From: Chitinophagaceae bacterium UBA2789
Lineage (GTDB): Bacteria; Bacteroidota; Bacteroidia; Chitinophagales; Chitinophagaceae
Direction: 5' to 3'
NCBI GenBank assembly: GCA_002352145.1
Contig: DEHX01000003.1
Coordinates: 4,348 to 26,501, forward strand
DNA length: 22,154 nt
Shown: positions 6,467-15,100 of the stretch, piece after piece
Position numbering within the stretch: position 1 is the stretch's first letter
How the letters are laid out: each line of letters begins with the position of its first letter
Notes under the pieces: generated by a model
Databases searched by the model: none
What the model saw: the letters and a program-made list of their open reading frames with translations, nothing else
Told to the model about the DNA's origin: nothing
Translations under genes and position numbers: made by a program

Positions 6467-6611
6467 GCGACCTCGTTAACCTATCTGTTGAAATTTTCAA
6501 CAATTGCCCATCTCTGATAGAATCCCATAACCTGTAACATAACCGATGCAGAAATAAGCTGCATGATTTAAGCAACCAAACCTGCCTGTCGGCTGACAGG
6601 ACCAACTGCTG

Positions 6612-8825
6612 ATGAGAAAATTATTTTTATCCCTCACGGGGTGTGCTATGGCCTTGCTTGTCACAGCACAAAACCCGGCCACGGTATTTACCATCGCCAA
6701 CCGGAACATCACACTGCCATGTGGCACAGGCTGTGTAAATATCACTGCCAAGGTGCCGCATATTAAGCAAACCAACGGTTATGTAATTACCAACCCTGCT
6801 TATGTTCCGTTTGCTTATACAACACCTACGGGAAATATACCCACGGAAATTTATATTGATGACAGGTGGAGCAACACGATTAATCCCGGCTTCTCTTTTT
6901 GCTATTATGGAAATAATTTCAGCTCCCTGATCATGGGGTCTAATTCAGCTATTTCTTTTGATATCAGCAGGTCCAATACCGGCAGTGGTTATTCCATTAG
7001 TTCAACAACAGGAGCTATCCCAAACACTGCATATGCACCAAATATGATTTTTGGCCCTTATCATGATATCAACCCCAATATTTCTTCTCCCAATAAAAAA
7101 ATCGAATGGCGGGTAGAAGGCACTGCGCCTAACAGGAGGTTTATTGCCAGTTACAACGATATTCCTTATTTCGGATCCAGTTGTACAACTCCCAGGGCTA
7201 CTCACCAAATGGTATTGTATGAAGGAACGGGTATTGTTGAAGTATATATCAAAGACAAACCATTTTGTACAGGCTGGAATAGCGGGTTGACAATACTGGG
7301 CATGCAGGATGGTACCCGGACCAATGCCATAGCGGCACCTGGTAAAAATGCCACAGTATGGGGTACAAATGCAATGGATTCCTGTTGGAGGTTCATTCCA
7401 AACGGAGGTGTACCCAGGTATAAATCTGCCCAGTTATTGGTTAACGGAACTGTAGTAGCAACTGCTGATACCAGTACTTCAGCCCCGGGTGAACTAAACC
7501 TCAATTTCAATAACGTTTGCCCTACAGTAGATAGTACGGCATATGTACTGAGGGTAGCATATACAAATTGTAACGGACCAGATGATGTCATTTTTACCGA
7601 TACAGTTTTTGTAAAGAAACTATCACCTTCTATCACCAATCTGGCAAAAACAGATCCTACCTGTACGCCAGACGGAACAATAAGTGTAACTGGTGCAGGT
7701 GGTACACCTCCTTTGAGTTACAGTATCAATGGTGGAACTACTTACCAGGCTTCCAATGTATTTACCGGTCTTAGTGGCGGAACCTATACTGTAATTATCA
7801 GGGATGGATTAGGCTGTATCAGTGCTATACAAACAATAACGTTAGCGCCGGTTAATTCACTTACCCAGACCGTTACCAAGACAGACGCCAATTGCACAAC
7901 GTCTGGTTCAATTACTATTAACGCATCTGGCGGTGGCACACCTCCTTATCAGTACAGCATTAATGGTGGTAGTACCTACCAGTCATCCAATGTCTTTACA
8001 GGACTTGCAGCCGGCACATACACTGTTATTACCCGAAACCCGGTAACGCAGTGTACCGCTACTCAGCAGGTAACGATTACATTCACCAACAATCTTACCA
8101 TGAACAATATTGCCGGAGGTACTATTTGCCGTGGTGCATCCTTCACTCCTCAGGTTAGCAGCAATGCAGCTTCCTATTCATGGTCACCTTCTGCAGGGGT
8201 AAGCAATACCACTATCGCTAACCCGGTATTATCGCCACAAAACACTACTACGTATACGGTTACCGGTACTTTGGGAAGCTGCACTATTCAGCGCACTGTT
8301 ACTGTAACAGTTTTTGAAGGAGCTACTGCCAATGCAGGGCCGGATGCAATTATTCTGACGGGTGATGTTTACCAGATGTTGTCGTCTGGAACAGCTGGTA
8401 GTTACCTTTGGACACCTTCCACAGGATTGAGTTCAGCTACTGTGCTTAGTCCTACTGCTGCTCCGCAAACAACGACTACTTATACACTTACTGTTACCTC
8501 ACCACAAGGTTGTACGGCAACCGACCAGATGACACTGACAGTGGTGCCCTATTGTGTTAAGCCGATGAATGCCTTCACGCCTAATGGTGATGGTATTAAT
8601 GACAGGTGGCTGATTACGGACGGTAACTGCCTGATCGGCGTAAGGGCACAGGTGTTTAACCGATATGGATCAAGAGTATTTGAATCACCCAATTACGATA
8701 ATACATGGGATGGTACTTATAAAGGAAAGCCTTTGCCAGATGGCACTTATTATTATGTGCTCGAATTTGTATTACTAAATGGTAAACGCCAGGTGTTGAA
8801 AGGTGATGTGACCATTCTACGTTAA
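6612..8825 (+). CDS. T9SS type B sorting domain (CHU_C) surface protein with two SprB-type repeats
   Basis: This is a predicted secreted surface protein of 737 residues. It has a signal peptide (about 1-20, ending LLVTAQ). An N-terminal module (about 35-335) has landmarks FSFCYYGNN, GSNSAISFD, KIEWRVEGTAPNRRFIASY, YEGTGIVEVYI and PGKNATVW. Two SprB-type repeats (about 341-415 and 416-492) each contain SINGG...Y...SNVFTGL..GTYTV. Two Ig/PKD-like modules follow (about 493-570 and 571-646). The gliding-motility-type C-terminal domain (about 650-737) has FTPNGDGIND, VFNRYGSRVF, WDGTYKG, LPDGTYYYVLEF and VTILR at the end. Known CHU_C domains direct export by the type IX system without the short type A signal. 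A PorP/SprF-family gene follows 17 nt later. The substrate or binding target is unknown; adhesion or matrix function is inferred. A paralogue lies at 12189-16181. Confidence 0.93.
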   Translation: MRKLFLSLTGCAMALLVTAQNPATVFTIANRNITLPCGTGCVNITAKVPHIKQTNGYVITNPAYVPFAYTTPTGNIPTEIYIDDRWSNTINPGFSFCYYGNNFSSLIMGSNSAISFDISRSNTGSGYSISSTTGAIPNTAYAPNMIFGPYHDINPNISSPNKKIEWRVEGTAPNRRFIASYNDIPYFGSSCTTPRATHQMVLYEGTGIVEVYIKDKPFCTGWNSGLTILGMQDGTRTNAIAAPGKNATVWGTNAMDSCWRFIPNGGVPRYKSAQLLVNGTVVATADTSTSAPGELNLNFNNVCPTVDSTAYVLRVAYTNCNGPDDVIFTDTVFVKKLSPSITNLAKTDPTCTPDGTISVTGAGGTPPLSYSINGGTTYQASNVFTGLSGGTYTVIIRDGLGCISAIQTITLAPVNSLTQTVTKTDANCTTSGSITINASGGGTPPYQYSINGGSTYQSSNVFTGLAAGTYTVITRNPVTQCTATQQVTITFTNNLTMNNIAGGTICRGASFTPQVSSNAASYSWSPSAGVSNTTIANPVLSPQNTTTYTVTGTLGSCTIQRTVTVTVFEGATANAGPDAIILTGDVYQMLSSGTAGSYLWTPSTGLSSATVLSPTAAPQTTTTYTLTVTSPQGCTATDQMTLTVVPYCVKPMNAFTPNGDGINDRWLITDGNCLIGVRAQVFNRYGSRVFESPNYDNTWDGTYKGKPLPDGTYYYVLEFVLLNGKRQVLKGDVTILR
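7632..8087 (+). repeat. Two tandem SprB-type coding repeats
   Basis: These are two units of about 75 codons in the 737-aa protein. Both contain a Cys in the first strand, TPP-x-x-YSINGG, SNVFTGL and GTYTV. They are similar at protein level with many synonymous differences. Confidence 0.8.
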
Positions 8826-8842
8826 CAGAAAAAAATAGAAAA

Positions 8843-9739
8843 ATGAAAAAGTTATTATTAATAATAAATATAGTAATGCTTGCAGGTGCGGTGCAAGGAC
8901 AGCAACTAATGACCTCATCGCTCTATGACCAGCACGGGAACCTGCACAACCCGGCCACTGCCGGCAGCGCAAAACATGCGATGATTGGTGCATCATACCG
9001 CAAAACATGGGACGGTATCAGCGGTGCTCCGCAAACTACTTTAATCTTCGGATCTACTTACCTGAAAAATGCCAAAATAGGTATTGGTGGTTATCTGTAT
9101 AATGATGTAACAGGCCCTACCCGGCGCACCGGTGGTCAGATGGCTTATTCTTATCATATCCAGATGGCCAATGATGCCACTTTTTCATTAGGACTGGAAG
9201 CAAGGTTGCAACAGTTTTCGCTGGACAAAGCAAAGCTTTCAGCTACGTTGGGTAATGATCCGGTACTGGCCAGTTCAGAGAGCCGGTTCAAAGCAGATGC
9301 CGGTTTTGGCATTGCTTACAACGGTAAAAAATTGCAGGTAGGTGCCTCCGTCAGCCAGTTGATTCAGTCAAAACTTGATTTTTATTCCGGTAACCTGAAC
9401 CCGACAGAAGAAGGACGATTGTACAGGCATTACTACCTGCACGGAAGCTATAAATGGGATGTGGATGGTAGTACCAGGATAATTCCTAACCTGCTTTTCA
9501 TTTACCTGCCTAATGCACCCTTGGAAGTACAGGGAGGAGCGAGGGTTGAGCATAATGATGTATTCTGGTGGGGACTTGGGTTAAGGGCTCGTCAAAGCTG
9601 GATGATCTCTGCTGGTGTAAAGATTCAGAAGAAATTCACCATCGGTTACTGTTTTGATATTTTCAATACGCCGCTTAGTGTCTATGATCGTGGAGCCAAC
9701 GGTCATGAAATATTGCTGCGCTACGATTTTCTCAAGTAG
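8843..9739 (+). CDS. PorP/SprF family type IX secretion system membrane protein
   Basis: This 298-residue outer-membrane protein belongs to the Bacteroidota-specific PorP/SprF family. A signal peptide (MKKLLLIINIVMLAGAVQGQ) ends in a typical QG/Q site. The early landmarks NPATAGS and SYRKTWDGISGAPQTTLIFGS are characteristic. Alternating short beta strands with IGIGGYLYNDVTGPTRRTG and a final YGFDIF-like region (YCFDIFNTPLSVY...GANGHEILLRYDF) fit a small beta barrel ending in an aromatic residue region. In Flavobacterium, SprF is needed for secretion of SprB, a type B-domain protein. This gene lies 17 nt after such a protein and before a strong terminator, so the two form a transcription unit, probably exporter partner plus cargo. 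Distinguishing PorP from SprF is not possible from sequence reading alone. Confidence 0.93.
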   Translation: MKKLLLIINIVMLAGAVQGQQLMTSSLYDQHGNLHNPATAGSAKHAMIGASYRKTWDGISGAPQTTLIFGSTYLKNAKIGIGGYLYNDVTGPTRRTGGQMAYSYHIQMANDATFSLGLEARLQQFSLDKAKLSATLGNDPVLASSESRFKADAGFGIAYNGKKLQVGASVSQLIQSKLDFYSGNLNPTEEGRLYRHYYLHGSYKWDVDGSTRIIPNLLFIYLPNAPLEVQGGARVEHNDVFWWGLGLRARQSWMISAGVKIQKKFTIGYCFDIFNTPLSVYDRGANGHEILLRYDFLK

Positions 9740-9760
9740 GCCAGGTACTTAAAAAATTTT

Positions 9761-9799
9761 AAAGGAGGTAATGAGTTTTATTAACTCATTACCTCCTTT
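9761..9799 (+). terminator. Strong hairpin after the surface-protein operon
   Basis: A perfect 17-bp stem (9761-9777 with 9783-9799) has a 5-nt loop. It is followed by a pyrimidine-rich tract ending in TTTTT. The left arm contains AAAGGAGGT followed by ATG, a sequestered SD-like site, and the right arm contains the 16S 3'-end-like ACCTCCTTT. Confidence 0.85.
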
Positions 9800-9848
9800 C
9801 TGTTTCTCTCTTTTTAACTCTTGGCTAAAAATTGTAAATTCGTAGACA

Positions 9849-12086
9849 ATGGATACTGTTGCGCAGACACCAAAATATCATTTGAATGAAGAAGAGGAGA
9901 AGAAACTGATCCTCCGGGAGTACCGTTCACTGCTGAAAGTAATAAAGAACAAATTAAAGCCCGGTGACAAGAACCTGATCCGTACAGCTTTTGAAATGGC
10001 AGCAGAGGCGCACAAGACCATGCGCCGGAAAAGCGGCGAGCCTTATATCCTTCATCCCATTGCTGTAGCTAAAATTTGTGTGGAAGAAATCGGCCTGGGT
10101 GTTCGCTCTACTATTTGTGCTTTACTGCATGACACAGTCGAAGACACCGATATTTCACTGGATGATGTAAGAAGGGAATTTGGGGAAGAGATCACCAAAA
10201 TTGTGGACGGTCTTACTAAAATTGCCAATGTAATAGATGTCAATGCATCGCAGCAGGCAGAGAACTTTAAAAAGATATTGCTGACACTTACGGATGATCC
10301 CCGTGTAATTCTCATCAAACTGGCCGACCGCCTTCATAACATGCGGACACTGGACAGCATGAAGCGGGAAAAGCAATTAAAGATTTCTTCGGAAACCGTT
10401 TACATCTATGCACCATTGGCTCATCGAATGGGGCTGTACACCATTAAAACGGAAATGGAAGACCTGGCCATGAAATATATGGAGCCGGATGTGTACAAGG
10501 ATATAGCCCGCAAACTGGCAGAAACAAAAAAGGAACGAACCAAGTATATCAATGAATTCATCAAGCCAATAAAAGACAAGATTGTCAAAGCTAACCTGGA
10601 AGGAGATATCTATGGCAGGCCAAAGAGTATACATTCCATCTGGAATAAAATGAAAAAGAAAGGTGTCGAGTTTGAAGAAGTGTACGACCTTTTTGCCATA
10701 CGGGTCATTCTCGATTCACCTCCGGAAAGGGAAAAAGAGGATTGCTGGAAAGTGTATTCCATGATCACAGATGAATACAATCCCTCACCGGAAAGATTAC
10801 GGGACTGGCTGAGTAACCCCAAAGCAAATGGGTACGAGGCCTTGCACACTACGGTAATGGGCCCGCAGGGTAAATGGGTAGAAGTGCAGATACGTACCAG
10901 GCGAATGAATGAAATAGCTGAAAAAGGCCTGGCCGCTCACTGGAAATACAAAGAAGGGACAAGTGATGAAAGCCGGTTTGATAAGTGGTTTCACCAGATA
11001 AGAGAGGTAATCCATAACCAGGAAACAGATAGTATTGACTTCCTGCAGGATTTCAAGACCAGTTTTCTCACAGAGGAAATATATGTGTACACTCCCAAAG
11101 GAGATGTAAAAATGCTGCCAGTGGGATCGACAGCGCTGGACTTTGCCTTTGCTATTCACAGTGCAATTGGTGTAAAAACAATCGGTGCCAAGGTGAATCA
11201 CAAACTGGTTCCGATCAGCCACAAGCTGCATAGCGGCGACCAGGTGGAAATTATAACCAGTAATAAACAGAAAGCATCAGAAGACTGGTTGGGTTTTGTT
11301 GTTACTTCTAAAGCAAAAGGAAGAATCAGGGATTCACTAAAGGAAGAAAAAAGAAAAGTATCAGATGAGGGCCGCTATACGGTACAGCGAAAACTGGAAG
11401 GGTTGGGTGCCGCTATGTCGCAGCATAATATTGATGAGCTGGTACACTGGTATAAGCTGCCATCCAATTTGGATCTTTTTTACCAGGTAGCCATCAAGAA
11501 TATTGATCTGAAAGAGCTAAAAGACTTCAAAGTCATTGGTGACCGTATTGAAGCGCCGAAACCGGTAAAACATGTTACCGAAAAGCATGAATTCATTCCG
11601 CATATTGGCAAAAAAGATGCAGAGCTGATCATTTTCGGTGAGAGCAGCGATAAGATTGTATATAACCTTGCCAAATGTTGTAACCCTATTCCGGGTGATG
11701 ATGTGTTTGGATTTGTAACAACAGGTAAGGGCCTAACCATTCATCGTTCCAATTGTCCCAATGCGGCCAAGTTACTAGCCAGTTATGGACACAGGGTTGT
11801 AAAAACCAAATGGGCCAAGAATAAAGAAATATCCTTCCTGACAGGAATAAAAATAGTGGGCATGGATGATGTGGGGGTCGTTAGTAAAATTACCAACCTT
11901 ATATCCGGAGATTTGAAGATCAATATTTCTGCCCTGACCATTGAGGCGAAGGAGGGTTTGTTTGAAGGAAATATTAAGCTCTATGTACATGATAAAGAAG
12001 AGCTTGACAATTTAGTGCAGAAGTTGCTTGCTTTACCGGGTATTGAATCGGTAGAACGGTATGATATGGAGGATATTCCTTCCTAG
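9849..12086 (+). CDS. rel: RelA/SpoT homologue, bifunctional (p)ppGpp synthetase/hydrolase
   Basis: This is the stringent-response enzyme of the RSH family, 745 residues and full length. The N-terminal HD hydrolase domain has HP at 69-70, the metal pair His94-Asp95 in LLHDTVEDT, and RLHNMRT at 161-167. The synthetase domain has GRPKSIHSIWNKM (from 256), YDLFAIRVI, NPKANGYEALHTTV (from 323) and EVQIRT (345-350). The motif that is RxKD in bifunctional enzymes and ExDD in RelA reads RLRD (316-319), basic like the bifunctional type. The TGS domain is about 409-470, the Cys-rich region (CCNPIPGDD) is at 610-618, and a C-terminal ACT domain spans about 664-738. Both active sites look intact, so it should both make and degrade (p)ppGpp. 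It starts 49 nt after a strong terminator. No terminator is seen before the next gene. Confidence 0.97.
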   Translation: MDTVAQTPKYHLNEEEEKKLILREYRSLLKVIKNKLKPGDKNLIRTAFEMAAEAHKTMRRKSGEPYILHPIAVAKICVEEIGLGVRSTICALLHDTVEDTDISLDDVRREFGEEITKIVDGLTKIANVIDVNASQQAENFKKILLTLTDDPRVILIKLADRLHNMRTLDSMKREKQLKISSETVYIYAPLAHRMGLYTIKTEMEDLAMKYMEPDVYKDIARKLAETKKERTKYINEFIKPIKDKIVKANLEGDIYGRPKSIHSIWNKMKKKGVEFEEVYDLFAIRVILDSPPEREKEDCWKVYSMITDEYNPSPERLRDWLSNPKANGYEALHTTVMGPQGKWVEVQIRTRRMNEIAEKGLAAHWKYKEGTSDESRFDKWFHQIREVIHNQETDSIDFLQDFKTSFLTEEIYVYTPKGDVKMLPVGSTALDFAFAIHSAIGVKTIGAKVNHKLVPISHKLHSGDQVEIITSNKQKASEDWLGFVVTSKAKGRIRDSLKEEKRKVSDEGRYTVQRKLEGLGAAMSQHNIDELVHWYKLPSNLDLFYQVAIKNIDLKELKDFKVIGDRIEAPKPVKHVTEKHEFIPHIGKKDAELIIFGESSDKIVYNLAKCCNPIPGDDVFGFVTTGKGLTIHRSNCPNAAKLLASYGHRVVKTKWAKNKEISFLTGIKIVGMDDVGVVSKITNLISGDLKINISALTIEAKEGLFEGNIKLYVHDKEELDNLVQKLLALPGIESVERYDMEDIPS

Positions 12087-12188
12087 ATTTTTGTTCACAA
12101 TCAAGCTATTTTGATGGTCCTTAGCCTGATTTTTGTTTATCTTAACGGCTTGTTAAGGACTGTATACTTTCACATACTGCATTTATTT

Positions 12189-15100
12189 ATGAGATCTATC
12201 CGGCTGCGTATTTTTTCCCATATTATTTTAGGGGTCATAACTCTTTTTTCTACAGTTACTCATTACGGCCAAAGTTGTTTGCCTACCAATATTAATGGTA
12301 CGAATATCAACCTGCTTTGTAACCAGATTTGTACTACTCTGGTTTTCAGGGTTCCCCATTTAAAAAGTTCTGATGATTATGCAGTCAACACTATAACATA
12401 TGCTCCTTTTGCCTATACAACTCCAACAGGAAATGAACTTCCGACTTTATATGCAGATGATGAGTATGGACCATTAGTAAACCTGCCTTTTTCTTTTTGT
12501 TTTTATGGAGCGAATTATAATAGTGTAGTGGTAGGGTCAAACAGTATTATAACCTTTGATGCCAGTACTGCTAATCAGGCAAATGCATACCCGATAACTC
12601 AGCCAATACCATATGCAGGTGGAACCCCGAACGTAATATCTCCGGCCTATTATCCGCCAGCTTCTATTATGGCTGGTTATTCTGATATTGATCCAAGGGC
12701 AAGTCAATCACCTCCTGATAGAAAAATTGAGTGGAGAATTGAAGGAACAGCTCCTTGTCGCCGGTTTATTGCAAGTTATTGGCATGTTGGAACTTTTGGT
12801 GGAGGGGTCTGGTCTGCAACTGGAACTAACTGTAACTCCCAAAACCCCAACAATATTCAAATTGTCATTTACGAGTCAACTGGTATAATTGACATTTTTA
12901 TTGGAAATAAAATTTGTATTCCGAGTACAAATGGAGGCAACTCAATTCTCGGAATTCAAAATTGGGCCAGGAATGCTGCGAGATGGGCGCCGGGAAAAAA
13001 TGCGGTACAGTGGACTTCAACGAATGAAGGTTATCGCTTTACGCCAGCCGGGGGCACATCGAAATTTATCTCTTCACAGCTGTTTACACTTACAGGCACC
13101 CTTGTCGCCACAGCAGACACATCTACAACTACAGCGGGTTTATTAGATATTAGTTTTCCTAACATCTGTGCTCCTGCAGGTCCAACCCAATATGAAGTTG
13201 TTACAACTTTTTCTGCTTGTGATAATCCTGCAAACCTTTTAGTTAGCCGGGATACCATTACTCTAAATAGAACAAATACACTTGGCGCTACCAGTTCATT
13301 TACTAATACTACCTGCGGCCCTCCATCAGGAACTATTACAGTTACAATACCTGCTGGTGTGGGTACCGCTCCTTTTTCTTATGTATTGGATGGAGGGACT
13401 CCTGTTGTAACACCAGCTTTGACTTATACGTTTACAGGTGTTGCTGCTGGCCCACATACTGTAGTTGTAACTGATGCTTCCACAGGTTGTTCCAGTACTA
13501 TAAACGTAAATATTACACAAACAAGTAGCATTACAGCCACGACAAATTCCGCTGCAACAACTTGTTCAGGGGTCAATAACGGAACTATAACTGTAACACC
13601 TACAAATGGCTCTGCACCATATAGCTATGTACTTGATGGAGGTGTACCAGTTAGCGGTGGCTCACCTTATACTTTTACTGGGCTTTCTGCTGGTAACCAT
13701 ACAATAGTAATTACAGATGCCAGCGGCTGTATTTCAAATACAATAACTGTTAATGTTGCCACTGGTTCAGGTGTAAATGTTTCTACGACATCAACTGCCA
13801 CCAGTTGCCCGGGTGCTTCGAATGGAACAATAACTGTTAATGCTTCTGGTGGTGTACCTGCATATACGTATCAATTAGGTGCCAATCCTCCGCAGGCATC
13901 TAATGTATTTACCGGGTTAGCTTCCGGAACCTATACTATTACCGTAAGGGATAATGTGGGTTGTATAAGGACTGTATCAAGAACTGTAACTGCGGGATCG
14001 GCCATTGTCGCCAGTATGAACACTACAGGAACCACCTGTTCAGGTGCGGCCAATGGAAGCGTTACGGTGACGCCAACTAACGGAACCGGTCCGTATACAT
14101 TTGTATTGGATGGTACTGTTACGCAAACCGGTGCTACTAATACAACCTTTACTAATCTTTCAGCAGGTCCTCATACAATTGTTATTACAGATAATCCCAG
14201 CGGATGTCTGAGCAATACGATCAATATCAACATCCCGGCAGGCCCGGCATTGGCTGCCAGTGTTACTTCGTCTGCGACAACCTGTAGCGGAGCAAGTAAT
14301 GGTACTATTACAGTAACACCCACAAACGGTACAGGACCGTATGAGTTCTCATTAGATGGCGGTCCGTTGGTCTCGGGTGCAGTGCCTTATATTTTTACCA
14401 ATGTTCCTGCCGGAAGTCATACTATTCAGGTAACAGATATTCCCACAGGTTGTATCTCTACTATTTATACAACTTTGGTGAGTGCCGGTCCTGTATTGCT
14501 GACAACTGCCAGCAAAACCGATGTATTATGTAATGGTGGAGCTACCGGCACAATAACAGTTGCACAGCCAGCCGCCGGCACTGCACCGTATGAGTATTCA
14601 CTGGATAATGTGAACTGGCAAAGCAGCCCGGTATTTACTGGTTTGACAGCAGGAACTTACACTGTTTACTATAGGGAAAGCAATGGTTGTTCAAATAGCC
14701 TTAGCATAACGGTAAATGAACCGTCAACACTGACTGCTACAGATGCATCCACTGCTGTTATTTGTAATGGAGAAACCAATGGTACCATAACTGTTACAGC
14801 CAATGGAGGTGTTTCACCCTATGATTATTCTATTGACGGAGGTGCTAACTGGCAGACGGGTAATATTTTCACCGTAGCGGCAGGTGCCTACACGGTGATC
14901 ATCAGAGACGCAAACGGTTGTACTGTTTCCAGAAATATAACTGTGACGGAACCGGCTGTGTTAACAGCGAATTCAGCCAATACAAATGCCAGTTGCGATG
15001 GCGGCAATGACGGTCTTATTGATGTGGCTGCAGTTGGAGGAAATGGTAATTACCAGTATTCAATAAATGGGACAACTTTCCAGTCTTCTAATATTTTCAA

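Larger units (their letters stand above)
6309..6611. other. Divergent intergenic region between tRNA-Leu and the T9SS surface-protein gene
   Basis: This 303-nt gap has no convincing ORF on either strand. It holds a candidate promoter for each direction (minus around 6356-6363, plus around 6459-6466). A short hairpin, CCTGTC-GGCT-GACAGG (6585-6600), lies 11 nt before the ATG of the downstream gene. Confidence 0.6.

Noticed and set aside
12117..12160. Nested inverted repeats (GTCCTTA/TAAGGAC and CTTAAC/GTTAAG) between rel and the 1330-aa gene as a terminator or riboswitch
   Set aside because: No T run follows, and the stems are short and AT-rich, so function is not supported.
12111..12188. TTG/ATG starts 26 or 25 codons upstream for the 1330-aa protein
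   Set aside because: They would place a second hydrophobic stretch before a good signal peptide. The ATG at 12189 gives a standard secretion signal.
13326..13520. Minus-strand ORFs inside the SprB repeat genes
   Set aside because: They are shadows of repeat-coding sequence, with no start context, domain or signal.
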